Shown: positions 16,166 to 23,977 of the stretch, piece by piece | Layout: each line of letters begins with the position of its first letter | How positions within the stretch are numbered: the stretch's first letter is position 1 | Assembly (NCBI GenBank): GCA_020058315.1 | Contig: JAGVEK010000484.1 | Location: forward strand, 1-34,113 | Source: Candidatus Zixiibacteriota bacterium | Lineage (GTDB): Bacteria; Zixibacteria; MSB-5A5; WJJR01 | DNA: 34,113 nucleotides | Reading direction: 5' to 3' | Notes under the pieces: generated by a model | What the model saw: the letters and a program-made list of their open reading frames with translations, nothing else | Told to the model about the DNA's origin: nothing | Databases searched by the model: none | Program-made: the position numbers and the translations under genes

Positions 16166-16221
16166 AGTTGAATCGCAGGTGAGCGTTGCGCCGAGGTGTG
16201 GGGATGCGACGCAGCAATGGT

Positions 16222-16292
16222 GAACGCTTCGCGTTGGAGGACGCTCGGCTCCGCCTCGGTCCGCCGTCCGCCTCGCTCCGCTCGGCGGGCGG
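16222..16292. repeat. REP-like palindromes, copy 2
   Basis: AACGC-TTC-GCGTT (16222-16234), then a diverged copy of the first REP half (GGACGCTCGGCTCCGCCTCGG, 16239-16259), then CCGTCCGCC/GGCGGGCGG (16264-16272 with 16284-16292; 9 bp, one wobble). Same order and spacing as copy 1 at 15542-15594. Confidence 0.5.
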
Positions 16293-16726
16293 CTTTCAGG
16301 ACGGATCGAGTCGTATGAGGCACGGGAATGGAAGCGGAAGAGTTCGCGCCGAGAATGCCATCTGACTGGTTCCTTGAAGGATGCACGGCGGCGGTAATGC
16401 GGCGACACGCGAGATTATCAGATACGGGGACGACCAAACACGACAGGGAGGACTCTAACAGGTGGATGATAGAACGTGCAAACACGCCCTTTTTTCACGG
16501 GTGGAGGGGGCGGAGTGAGATAACAAATGGGAGCACTCGGAGCGTACATGCGACGAGTTCATGCGGGGAGTTGACTCGGGCCGCGGGCCCGAGTTGGGGG
16601 GTCTAACCCTGCGGGGTTGACCCCCCGGACGGGGCGACGATAACGGGCTGATGCTGATGATTGGATGGACGGAAAAGGGGAAGAAGCGGAAGGCTGAAGC
16701 AGGCGATAATGAACGGACGGAGGACG
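16293..16726. other. Mostly non-coding, structured region
   Basis: A forward frame 16328-16606 (92 aa) has GAGG 7 nt before its ATG but runs through strong palindromes and has no protein-like pattern, so it is not called. The notable content is the hairpin pair at 16574-16626. Composition between 16380 and 16560 is more A-rich than the neighbouring genes. Confidence 0.4.
16574..16626. repeat. Two adjacent strong hairpins
   Basis: ACTCGGGC/GCCCGAGT (16574-16581, 16587-16594) is followed two bases later by GGGGGGTC-T-AACCC/GGGTTGACCCCCC (16596-16609, 16614-16626; 13 bp, one bulge, TGCG loop). No T-run follows either strand. They could be a transcription barrier, a REP-type element or a structured RNA. 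Confidence 0.5.
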
Positions 16727-16861
16727 ATGTGGGACTATTGGGGGCCAGAGGCTGACAAGTGGCTTGAAAACAAGGACTTACAGAACTGGAAAAGGTCGGA
16801 CTATGGGAATATTGAGTATTATCCGAGCCGGAGTCCGAGGCCGAAAGTCTACCTAATTTAA
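16727..16861 (+). CDS. Possible 44-aa protein
   Basis: MWDYWGPEADKWLENKDLQNWK... has a protein-like pattern (aromatic and charged, with a YGNIEYYPSRSPRPKVYLI end) and GGAGG before the ATG, though only 3 nt away. An upstream in-frame start (16661) extends it with basic residues. The codon pattern is more AT-rich than its neighbours. It is tail-to-tail with the gene at 16872. Weak call. Confidence 0.3.
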   Translation: MWDYWGPEADKWLENKDLQNWKRSDYGNIEYYPSRSPRPKVYLI

Positions 16862-16871
16862 CGCCGAAGCA

Positions 16872-17090
16872 TCAGAGCAGGTCTTCTTGGCAGCCTTCGA
16901 CGAGCCAGCGCTCGAACTCAATTTCAGCGAGAAGGCGCTCGCGGTCGACGCCCGTTGCCCGCGCGAACTGACCCGCCAATTCCCCCAGTCGCCGGCGCGC
17001 ACGGGCGCCGATTTCGGCCAAGCGCTCACGCGTCGCTAGCTCCAATCGGTCGTCGATTGAACCCGGCCAGATGTTCCTTTCGATGGTCAT
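16872..17090 (-). CDS. 72-aa small helical protein
   Basis: MTIERNIWPGSIDDRLELATRERLAEIG... is a charged, two- or three-helix protein (RARRRLGELAGQFARATGVDRERLLAEIEFERWLVEG). GAGG 8 nt before the ATG supports the start. It is divergent from the element's first gene at 17250 and shares its 160-bp upstream region. It could be a small regulator, but no DNA-binding motif was recognised. Confidence 0.55.
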   Translation of the reverse strand: MTIERNIWPGSIDDRLELATRERLAEIGARARRRLGELAGQFARATGVDRERLLAEIEFERWLVEGCQEDLL

Positions 17091-17182
17091 TTCGATACCT
17101 CAGAGCAGTCGAAAGAGGCCCCGATTCTTAAAGGTATCGGTCGCACGGCGGGTCCCGTGGGGTTCGCTACTGGGGGGTAGCA

Positions 17183-17245
17183 AAAAGCGGAAAGCTTAAA
17201 TACACGGCCGCATTTACCACCGCCAAGTGAACACTTTCGAGGTGG
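17183..17245 (+). promoter_or_regulatory. Archaeal-style promoter (BRE plus TATA box) and SD of the ATPase operon
   Basis: Purine-rich AAAAGCGGAAAG is followed by CTTAAATA (TATA centre about 17199). A transcript starting 26 nt later (about 17225) would leave a 25-nt leader containing GAGGTGG (17239-17245) 4 nt before ATG 17250. No bacterial -35/-10 pair was seen. The archaeal reading is by geometry and is inference. Confidence 0.45.
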
Positions 17246-17249
17246 CAAA

Positions 17250-17858
17250 ATGTACCCAATCCAATCGTCCAACGGCCCTATCTCCACGGGCAGCTATGTC
17301 CCGTACTTCTATCAGGGCGGCGTCTTCGAGCGCTACGGGCTGCCTGCCGTGCTTCCCGGCCGCACCGGGACGCAAGAAAAAGCGATCCCGTACCGATTCT
17401 CGTCTGATCTCTCGTTAGTAAGAACGCTGGACCACGACCAAACCGTCGAGCAGATCATCGCTCACGGTTACTTCGCGCCGCCACCGGGCGATCCGATCAC
17501 GGCCATCCTATCCGACAAGAAAACCACCTCCTGGCTCGGCCTCGACGACATCATCTCGCAGGTCCGACACCGCTACGAGGTGCACCGCCAGAACATGTAC
17601 GAACTGGAACTGGCCAAATCGGCCGCGACCAACTCGCTCTACGCCCACTGGGCCTACCACGGTCTGCCCGACGCGAAACAATTCTACTCCCGCCACAAGC
17701 GTATCCAGGAGCTCTACCAGGAGCAGCGAGATGAACGGGTGAACCTCTGGCGCGATGTATCCCGACTGCGATTGGCTCTCCCCGAGACGGCCCAGGCATA
17801 CCTCTCTTCGCACCGCAAACTCACCGCCCTCGAAGGCGAACCGGGTGATGCTCCATGA
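17250..17858 (+). CDS. 202-aa hypothetical protein, partner of the HerA-like ATPase
   Basis: Starts MYPIQSSNGPISTGSYVPYF. The N-terminal ~60 residues are Pro/Gly/Tyr-rich; residues about 60-100 form a HDQTVEQIIAHGYFAPPPGDP segment; the C-terminal half is helical and coiled-coil-like (SQVRHRYEVHRQNMYELELAKSAA, KRIQELYQEQRDERVNLWRDV). No membrane helix. Its end overlaps the ATPase start by 4 nt (ATGA), so the two proteins are probably made in fixed ratio and may work together, for example as an adaptor for DNA translocation. No family was recognised. Confidence 0.8.
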   Translation: MYPIQSSNGPISTGSYVPYFYQGGVFERYGLPAVLPGRTGTQEKAIPYRFSSDLSLVRTLDHDQTVEQIIAHGYFAPPPGDPITAILSDKKTTSWLGLDDIISQVRHRYEVHRQNMYELELAKSAATNSLYAHWAYHGLPDAKQFYSRHKRIQELYQEQRDERVNLWRDVSRLRLALPETAQAYLSSHRKLTALEGEPGDAP

Positions 17859-19969
17859 TGACCCGCATGCAGGAACTGTGTCGAAAGCTCAAGCCGGTTC
17901 TCGGTTCAAAAGTGGACGGATTGTGGCGGGCGTACGTCGCCGATTCCGACGCCGACGGCAAAGCGGACATCGAACAAACATTGGAACTTCTGGCCGCCAA
18001 GCACCTCGGAATCGACTATCAGCCGGATCGCTCGCCATTCCCGCCGCCGGCCAGGACGTTCGCGGCCTTGGGCGACATTACAACCGGCATGGTCTCGTAC
18101 GGGACTCGCGAGTTGTATCCCTTCGCCCTTCAAAGTGGGCGTCTCAAGGAACACGTCCTGATCGCCGGAAGGAGCGGCTCTGGAAAGACCAATCTCTCCT
18201 TTGTTCTCATGCAAGGCATCATGAACCGTGGCGTCAAGATTCTGGCTTTGGACTGGAAGCGCGCCTACCGGGACCTGCTTTCGCTGCGATCGGACTTGCG
18301 TGTCTACACCATCGGGCGGGAAGTGGCGCCATTCAGATTCAACCCCTTCATTCCTCCGCCCGGCTGCGAAGTCCAAGTTTGGACCAAGCTCATCGTGGAT
18401 GTGATTGCGTCCGCGTACCTCGGCGGCGAGGGAGTCATCAGCCTGCTCATCGCGGGACTCGATCGGCTCTATCCGGAAGCCCGCGACAAGAGACGCTGGC
18501 CGACGGTCATCGATCTTCTGACCTGGCTGCGGACCGTCAAACTCCGAGGCCGTGCGGCGATGTGGCAAGCGTCGGCCGAGAGAATTCTTCTCGCCATGAC
18601 CTACGGCGAGTTCGGTGCCGTCCTCAACACCCAGGACAACAGCCATCTGCAACACCTTCTCGATCACAATGTCATCCTGGAGATGGATGGTCTGTCGAGT
18701 TCCTCCGATCGGGTGATGTTCTCGGAGGCCATCACGCTCTACCTCTATCGCTACCGGCTGTCCCTTGGGCCGCGAGAACAGCTGACCAACGTCATTGTCC
18801 TCGAGGAAGCCCACAACCTACTCCTCGCTAAGCAGACGGGGACGAAGGAATCTGGCCTTGAGACCTCCATTCGAATGATCCGTCAGTACGGGCTCGGCTA
18901 CGTCTTCGTCGATCAATCGGCGTCCCTGTTGAGCCGGGTGGCTTTCGCCAACTCCTACGTGACCTTCGCGCTCAGTCAGAAACTCCGTGCGGACATCAAG
19001 ACCATGTCCGGGGCGATGAATTTGTCCGAAGAACAGGAGGAGGCGTTGAGCACTCTCCCGATAGGATCGGCAGTCGTGCGCCTGGCCGACGAGCATCCTG
19101 AACCATTCCTGATCCGGATCCCGCGCTGCTCGATCCGGGAAGGAAGCGTCTCCGATTCTGCGATTCGAAGTCACATGGCGGCTTATTCCGCTGAGTCCGC
19201 GGTGAATAGTCCGCCGCGCTTTGAACTACCGGCGGTTCCACCGGTTCCGGCCCCAGATAAAAACAACATTGAAATCAACCTAACGACAATTATTCCCCAC
19301 CCACCATCCCCCGAAAGATCACCCGAATGCTCGGATTCATCCGACTCGACCATCCGCGATACGATTCCCGATCCACCCCATTCTAAACTCTCTCGAGAGA
19401 CAATTCGCTTCCTTACTGATATAGCCGCCCGGCCGCTATCGACTACTGTCTCTCGTTATCAACGATTGCATCTGTCCCGTCGAAAAGGTAACGCCATCCG
19501 TCATGATCTACTCGCCGCCGGCATCATCGAAGCCGTCCCCCTCGCCACCCGCACCGGGCAGGTCATGCTCTTTCAGTTGACCGACTTCGGTCGTCAGATC
19601 TGTAACGACATCGGTGTGGATCCCGGTCCTCCGCCCCGCGCCAGCCTCGAACATCAATACTGGGCCCATCGCGTGGCCGAGATGTACGAGAAGCAGGGTT
19701 ATGAAGTCGCGCTTGAGCATGCCGTGGCCGGCAACGGAATCGTCGACGTCGTCGCCGAGCGCGCTAGTGAGCGCCTGGCCATTGAGATCGAGACAGGCAA
19801 GTCAGACATCCAAGCGAACATCGAGAAGCTGCGAGGCATGGGTTTCGATCGAGTCCTCCTCGTGGCCACCTCGCCATCCGCGATTAGCGCCTGCCAGCGG
19901 GCGCTGGATTCCGTCCCGCGGGAAGCCCGGCAGGCAGTTGAACTCTTGACATGGCTGGATGTGCCATAG
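17855..19969 (+). CDS. HerA/FtsK-like DNA-translocating ATPase fused to winged helix and PD-(D/E)XK-like nuclease domain
   Basis: This 704-aa protein has Walker A GRSGSGKT (105-112) and Walker B VIVLEEAH (313-320). The QYGLGYVFVDQSASLL stretch and ALSQKLRADIKT are in the positions seen in HerA/TraG/VirB4-type hexameric pumps. A Pro/Ser-rich linker (about 455-510, more AT-rich in DNA) leads to a winged-helix region (about 513-585). The C-terminal domain (600-704) has Asp631 in GIVDVV and Glu644-x-Glu646...Lys649 in AIEIETGK, fitting a PD-(D/E)XK fold. Likely role: DNA pumping coupled to cleavage or substrate recognition in transfer, packaging or segregation of the element. SD GGTGAT lies 5 nt upstream. 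Confidence 0.88.
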   Translation: MMTRMQELCRKLKPVLGSKVDGLWRAYVADSDADGKADIEQTLELLAAKHLGIDYQPDRSPFPPPARTFAALGDITTGMVSYGTRELYPFALQSGRLKEHVLIAGRSGSGKTNLSFVLMQGIMNRGVKILALDWKRAYRDLLSLRSDLRVYTIGREVAPFRFNPFIPPPGCEVQVWTKLIVDVIASAYLGGEGVISLLIAGLDRLYPEARDKRRWPTVIDLLTWLRTVKLRGRAAMWQASAERILLAMTYGEFGAVLNTQDNSHLQHLLDHNVILEMDGLSSSSDRVMFSEAITLYLYRYRLSLGPREQLTNVIVLEEAHNLLLAKQTGTKESGLETSIRMIRQYGLGYVFVDQSASLLSRVAFANSYVTFALSQKLRADIKTMSGAMNLSEEQEEALSTLPIGSAVVRLADEHPEPFLIRIPRCSIREGSVSDSAIRSHMAAYSAESAVNSPPRFELPAVPPVPAPDKNNIEINLTTIIPHPPSPERSPECSDSSDSTIRDTIPDPPHSKLSRETIRFLTDIAARPLSTTVSRYQRLHLSRRKGNAIRHDLLAAGIIEAVPLATRTGQVMLFQLTDFGRQICNDIGVDPGPPPRASLEHQYWAHRVAEMYEKQGYEVALEHAVAGNGIVDVVAERASERLAIEIETGKSDIQANIEKLRGMGFDRVLLVATSPSAISACQRALDSVPREARQAVELLTWLDVP

Positions 19970-20028
19970 GCCACGAGACCTACGCGGCGCCTATTCGAAA
20001 TCAGCGCCGACATCGGCGCGGCGAGCGT

Positions 20029-20034
20029 TACAAT
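20029..20034 (+). promoter_or_regulatory. Candidate bacterial -10 (TACAAT) of the ADP-ribosylglycohydrolase gene
   Basis: TACAAT lies 49 nt before ATG 20083; no good -35 was found. Its bacterial form differs from the TATA-like boxes of the flanking element genes. Confidence 0.25.
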
Positions 20035-20082
20035 GGTGCTTACTGTCGCACGGTGCGGACCGCGACTGAGCTTGGGACCATC

Positions 20083-21045
20083 ATGGAACTTCTGAGCCGC
20101 TTCCAAGGTTGTATTGTCGGGCTTGCCATCGGCGACGCGTTGGGGCGCCCTACGGAATTCCTCCACACTTTGGCGGCCATCCACGCCCGATTCGGGGCTG
20201 ACGGCGTTACGGACCTCGAACCCGACGGTCATCCGGCCGGAACCTACACCGACGACACGCAGATGACGCTTTGCGTGGCCCGGGCCCTGATCCTCGCTGG
20301 GCACGAGTCGCTTGACACGCTCATGTCGGCCATGGTCAAGGAGTTCGTCGAGTGGAGCCGATCGGCGGAGAATGATCGCGCTCCGGGCACTACATGTATG
20401 GCCGGATGCCGGAATCTGAGTAGCGGCATCGAATGGCGGGTGGCCGGGATCGTGGGCTCAAAAGGGTGCGGCAGCGCCATGCGGACGGCGCCGATCGGAC
20501 TGTTCTATCACGACAACGAACGAGAGCTGATCGAGGTGGCGCGGGCCAGTTCGTTGCCAACGCATGGTCACCCGACCGCTCTCGCGTCGGCCGCCGCCAC
20601 CGCGCTGCTCACGGCCTGGGCGCTTCATGGCGATGAGCCGGCGGAATTTCCTTCGCGGCTGGCCACGGTCATGCGGGAAATGGAGGGCGGCGAAGAAGTG
20701 GCTGTCCTTGCGGCACGTATTCCCGAGTTGCTGAGCGCTGCACCGGAGTCGGTGCTGCGAAAGGACGTGCTGGGCGAGGCCTGGGTTGGCGATGAGGCGG
20801 TCGCCTGCGCTTTGTATTGTTTCTGCCGGAGCCCGCGGGATTACCGAACGACAGTGCTTACGGGCGCCAACACGATTGGCGATTCCGATAGCATTGCGTG
20901 CATCGCAGGCGCCATCAGCGGCGCTTACAACGGACTTGATGCGATCCCGAAGAAGTGGCGGCAGCGAATCGAGAAGTCAGACGAGCTGCATCGGGTTGCC
21001 GAAGAATTGTTGCGGTCCGCCGGCGTCTCAACCCCGGGATCATGA
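20083..21045 (+). CDS. ADP-ribosylglycohydrolase family protein (DraG/ARH-like)
   Basis: This 320-aa protein carries the family's dinuclear metal motifs: GLAIGDALGRPTEF (13-26), TYTDDTQMTL (54-63, with the metal-binding T-D-D), GCGSAMRTAPIGL, THGHP, and the C-terminal GANTIGDSDSIACIAGA, which supplies the remaining ligands. It should remove ADP-ribose from proteins or from nucleotides/DNA. ATG 20083 was chosen because the conserved fold starts there. On a mobile element such enzymes can reverse host ADP-ribosylation defences or balance a toxin; as a host gene it would be a generic hydrolase. It is convergent with the exonuclease gene. Confidence 0.92.
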   Translation: MELLSRFQGCIVGLAIGDALGRPTEFLHTLAAIHARFGADGVTDLEPDGHPAGTYTDDTQMTLCVARALILAGHESLDTLMSAMVKEFVEWSRSAENDRAPGTTCMAGCRNLSSGIEWRVAGIVGSKGCGSAMRTAPIGLFYHDNERELIEVARASSLPTHGHPTALASAAATALLTAWALHGDEPAEFPSRLATVMREMEGGEEVAVLAARIPELLSAAPESVLRKDVLGEAWVGDEAVACALYCFCRSPRDYRTTVLTGANTIGDSDSIACIAGAISGAYNGLDAIPKKWRQRIEKSDELHRVAEELLRSAGVSTPGS

Positions 21046-21175
21046 TCGTGCGCATCACTACTGGCCCTTCTGACGGCCTTTGCGGGACTGCTATTCCATC
21101 GCGTTGGCGTATCGTGGGCTCCGCGGGCAACAAGTCGGTTTTTCTGTGGCTCGAATTTGATCCTCGGGGACTGAC

Positions 21176-21817
21176 TTAAACATGGGTCTGTACGGCGCTC
21201 GAATCAGCGGGAACGACTTTCTTGAGGGCCTCAAAGAGAAGATGGGTCAGGAACGCGTCGTCCCCCGCTTGATGGAGTTGAGCTGTGGCCGTTTGAATGC
21301 CGAGGAACGTAAGGCAGGTAGCGAGGGAGAACTTAAGTCCGGGCGCGCGGGTCTCAAGCACGCGGTCGGCATACTTCTTGAAAGTCTCATCCGACCTTCG
21401 TTCCATCTTAAGCTTCCAGCCCTTGTAGAGCGCCGCCGTGTCAACGAAATGCCCGAACTCTGGCACGGGCGTGCCCAGGCGCCGACACTCGGCGATTAGG
21501 AACAGGATGTCGAACCGATGGATGTTGTGTCCCACGCACGAGGGAGCCGTGGAAAGTACCCCGAGCAGGCGCGTCAGGCTCTCGTGCGGCGGAATACCGC
21601 GCGCACGAATGTCGGCTGTGGTGATCCCGTGGACCATCCGCGCCTCCGGCGGGACCTCGACGTTCTGGTTCACCAGCCAGCCGGATCGTTCGGTCACGAC
21701 TCCGTCGCACACCTTGCAAAGTCCGACCTGGATGATGCGGTCCGTCCGTGGATTGAGGCCGGTGGTCTCAACATCGAAGACCAGGTAGGAGTCCGTGGGT
21801 GACATATGCAAGATCAT
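21176..21817 (-). CDS. DEDDh 3'-5' exonuclease (DnaQ/RNase T fold)
   Basis: This 213-aa protein has Exo I FDVETTGL (14-21; Asp15, Glu17), Exo II GHNIHRFDILFL (Asp103), and Exo III HQAGDDAFLT with the H-x4-D pair. All catalytic acidic residues and the histidine are present, so it is likely an active single- or double-stranded DNA/RNA 3'-5' exonuclease, working as a proofreader or in repair. An alternative start is ATG at 21805; neither has a clear SD. It lies 60 bp behind the three-gene minus-strand operon and is probably its fourth member, placing a replication-type enzyme in the Cdc6 segment. Confidence 0.9.
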   Translation of the reverse strand: MILHMSPTDSYLVFDVETTGLNPRTDRIIQVGLCKVCDGVVTERSGWLVNQNVEVPPEARMVHGITTADIRARGIPPHESLTRLLGVLSTAPSCVGHNIHRFDILFLIAECRRLGTPVPEFGHFVDTAALYKGWKLKMERRSDETFKKYADRVLETRAPGLKFSLATCLTFLGIQTATAQLHQAGDDAFLTHLLFEALKKVVPADSSAVQTHV

Positions 21818-21876
21818 AGGCGAGGCTGTAGTCGGTCGACCAGGTCCATGATACTGAGTTTACGAGGTGAAATTCA

Positions 21877-22311
21877 TCAACGCGCTCTGCAATCAGGCAA
21901 GCGTGCGTACACGGGACCACTAACCAACGAGTTGCCGATCAGAACAGCAGGCGGCAATCCGAATGGCTGCGGCGTGACCCGGTATGGACTGATCATGACC
22001 GCCGGGATTGGCACCGCGGGGTACCGCAGAGTGGCACGGGTGCCGAATGGCCCGCGCGGAACGGGCCACGTCACAGGGTAGGCAAGGAGACGAGGCTGCA
22101 CTCCAACGCCTGGCGCATACAAAGGTACGGGCGGTCGGGGCCAATTCGGCGAAAGGCAAACATCAGGACCTGCGGCCGACGCAAAACTCACCCCCGGACC
22201 AGGTCCCGAAGCGCCGTACTGCCCAGCCAGGACGGTGGGCAGAAGAATGGCCATAAGGATGAGCCCACCGATCAGCTCTGGCGTTGCATGCGCTGGCGAC
22301 TTGCGGCTCAT
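21877..22311 (-). CDS. 144-aa secreted or membrane-anchored Pro-rich protein
   Basis: Starts MSRKSPAHATPELIGG, with a hydrophobic helix at about 13-30 (LIGGLILMAILLPTVLAG) that is a signal peptide or anchor. The rest is rich in Pro, Gly and Val with few charges (PVPLYAPGVGVQPRLLAYPV...). No conserved domain was recognised. It overlaps the upstream gene by 4 nt (ATGA) and is the third cistron of the operon. It could be a surface or structural component. Confidence 0.6.
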   Translation of the reverse strand: MSRKSPAHATPELIGGLILMAILLPTVLAGQYGASGPGPGVSFASAAGPDVCLSPNWPRPPVPLYAPGVGVQPRLLAYPVTWPVPRGPFGTRATLRYPAVPIPAVMISPYRVTPQPFGLPPAVLIGNSLVSGPVYARLPDCRAR

Positions 22312-22739
22312 GGGTGTTCGAGGTCTGGCCGGCGGTAGCCGTGAATCTGCTGGTGCCGATATTCGGCCTGGGCGCGCTGATACTCGGCATGAACGCGCCG
22401 CATCAGGGTTTCGTCCCAGCGGGTGGTACTCAAGTCCTGGTCGCGGGCTACAAGGGCCGCGATTCCGTTGAAACGATAGACGCGCTGACGCTCGGCGTAG
22501 TCGACGCCGCTGTTCGGGTCAGCGTATTCGACCACGAGGCTGTCGTAGGTCGGCAGCGTGAAGGTTGGATGCCAGATGTCATGGTAGCCCTGGTCATAGA
22601 TCAAACGCGGCTGGCGGTAGAAGAACGGAGTGTCGTATCGGTCCATCATCCGGCCAATGCGGGCCTCGACATCGGTCTGATACGGCGGTTCCAGTTTGCC
22701 AAGTTTGGGGTCCGGCGGTTCGTAGGTCTTGGAATTCAT
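22308..22739 (-). CDS. 143-aa PD-(D/E)XK nuclease-like protein with a replaced catalytic Asp
   Basis: The segment TPFFYRQPRLIYDQGYHDIWHPTFTLP... then VVEYAD, VYRFNGIAALV and RDQDL follows the pattern of small restriction-like endonuclease folds: helix, strand, W-x-PDF-x-LP, then hh-EYAG, then Y-x-NGI. The position that is normally Asp in PDF is Thr59, while Glu71 is kept, so it may be catalytically dead or use a shifted residue. A structural or DNA-recognition role is possible. It is coupled by ATGA overlaps to genes on both sides. Confidence 0.7.
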   Translation of the reverse strand: MNSKTYEPPDPKLGKLEPPYQTDVEARIGRMMDRYDTPFFYRQPRLIYDQGYHDIWHPTFTLPTYDSLVVEYADPNSGVDYAERQRVYRFNGIAALVARDQDLSTTRWDETLMRRVHAEYQRAQAEYRHQQIHGYRRPDLEHP

Positions 22740-23809
22740 GGTTGGTTCACCTCGGGTGTTTGTTGGGTAACGTGTTGAGCGACGGCGAGGAGTTTTTTCT
22801 CGGTGCGATCGATGAGCTTGAAAAGGCGCGTGTTGTGAGCTTGGAGTTTCTCGGCGCCCTTGAGCAGGTCGGGCACTCTCCGGTACTCATGTCGCTTGAG
22901 GGCCTCCGCGGCCTCCGCGGTCACATGGTGGATGCGGCGCTCGGCCTCGGCGCAGGCGCGGTCTAGACGTTCGAGGCGTAGATCCAGCTTGAGCTCCTTG
23001 AATCGGGTACTGAGTTCTTCGCCGAGTTTCCGCTTCCCTTCCGCAGGCAGCTTCGAGAGGACGTCGCGGATCTCCTCGATCCGGGCCACCTGTCCCTCGC
23101 GCATGTGGTAGGCCCTCTCGCGAAGGGCCGCGAGGCGCTCGGTCAGATAGCCCTCCGCGGGAAGAATGCGCCGGAGCTGGAGCATGAGGTCGTTTTCCAG
23201 CTCCGGGCGGTCATCAAGGAGATCTGCCTCCCGCCGCGCCCGGCGCAACTGGTTGACGAGCGCACCGGCCAGGTGGCGGTCACGGTAGAGTCGAACGGGG
23301 TCGTTTCGCACGGACGGAACCGCGGCTGGGGTTTGTGGGCGCCAGCGGCGGTTATCTTGGCGGTGGTTGCCCAGGGCGAGAAGTCCTACCAATAGTGCGA
23401 CCGTTGTGATCGTTTGGAGCACCTGCTCGTTGATTGGCCATGGGATGCCGAGGATCCAGCCTATCAGGATGCTCACGCCGAAGGTGAACGACAGACCCGC
23501 AATGGTCCCGCCGATGGCGCGGATCGCCCGGTACATGACGGCGGCAAGAAGTAGAAGGGCGAAGGCCACGGCGATGGGACCGAGGCTTCTGATGGAATAG
23601 CCGTTCTCTGCCTCCCACCACACGAGGCCTGTTGAAAGCGCCACGCCGATCGCCAGAGAGGCTACGGCGGCGGAGCGCTTGTTGAACTTGTCGCTCAACG
23701 CAGCGAAACAGAGGGCGGTGAAGAAGGCCACGGCCAGTACGAAGTCAGGGAAGAATTCATGAAGAAGCGTCCCTCTCGCCAACTCTGCCGCCTCGTCCGC
23801 GCGCGCCAT
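22736..23809 (-). CDS. 357-aa five-helix membrane protein with long cytosolic coiled coil
   Basis: The N-terminal half holds five transmembrane helices (starting FFPDFVLAVAFFTALCFAAL and ending TITTVALLVGLLALG). The C-terminal ~190 residues are highly charged and helical (RNDPVRLYRDRHLAGALVNQLRRARREADLL, RFKELKLDLRLERLDRACAEAERRI), a coiled coil on the cytosolic side. The start at ATG 23809 is chosen because a TATA-like box lies 27 bp upstream and there is no SD, which fits a leaderless transcript; an earlier in-frame ATG at 23881 lies upstream of that box. No family was recognised. It could tether the replicon or the HerA-like pump to the membrane. Confidence 0.8.
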   Translation of the reverse strand: MARADEAAELARGTLLHEFFPDFVLAVAFFTALCFAALSDKFNKRSAAVASLAIGVALSTGLVWWEAENGYSIRSLGPIAVAFALLLLAAVMYRAIRAIGGTIAGLSFTFGVSILIGWILGIPWPINEQVLQTITTVALLVGLLALGNHRQDNRRWRPQTPAAVPSVRNDPVRLYRDRHLAGALVNQLRRARREADLLDDRPELENDLMLQLRRILPAEGYLTERLAALRERAYHMREGQVARIEEIRDVLSKLPAEGKRKLGEELSTRFKELKLDLRLERLDRACAEAERRIHHVTAEAAEALKRHEYRRVPDLLKGAEKLQAHNTRLFKLIDRTEKKLLAVAQHVTQQTPEVNQP

Positions 23810-23830
23810 GAAGGGAAGTGGGGCTTGGTT

Positions 23831-23841
23831 GTATTTATATC
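23831..23841 (-). promoter_or_regulatory. Archaeal-style TATA box for a leaderless minus-strand operon
   Basis: On the minus strand GATATAAATAC is centred 27 bp before ATG 23809, the exact archaeal TATA-to-start distance when transcription begins at the A of the start codon. There is no SD before that ATG. Confidence 0.5.
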
Positions 23842-23915
23842 TTACTGTTCTTTGGATCTCGCAGCAGAGCGCGACCGCCATTCCCAGGACTGGACCATCT
23901 TCTCGTTCGTGGTGT

Positions 23916-23948
23916 CACCCCTCCCAAGGGGTGCGATAGCTTTATGTA
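23916..23948 (+). promoter_or_regulatory. Palindrome plus TATA-like box upstream of cdc6
   Basis: CACCCCT/AGGGGTG (23916-23922, 23927-23933) is a 7-bp inverted repeat directly before CTTTATGTA (TATA centre about 23944, predicted start about 23971, 7 nt before the ATG). It sits between two divergent genes and could be an operator for self-regulation by Cdc6, whose archaeal relatives bind G-rich boxes. Confidence 0.4.
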
Positions 23949-23977
23949 TTAGTGCGCTTTATACGCCACCAGAGTTG

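Noticed and set aside
16328-16606. 92-aa forward frame
   Set aside because: It runs through two strong palindromes, has no protein-like pattern, and its ribosome site alone is not enough.
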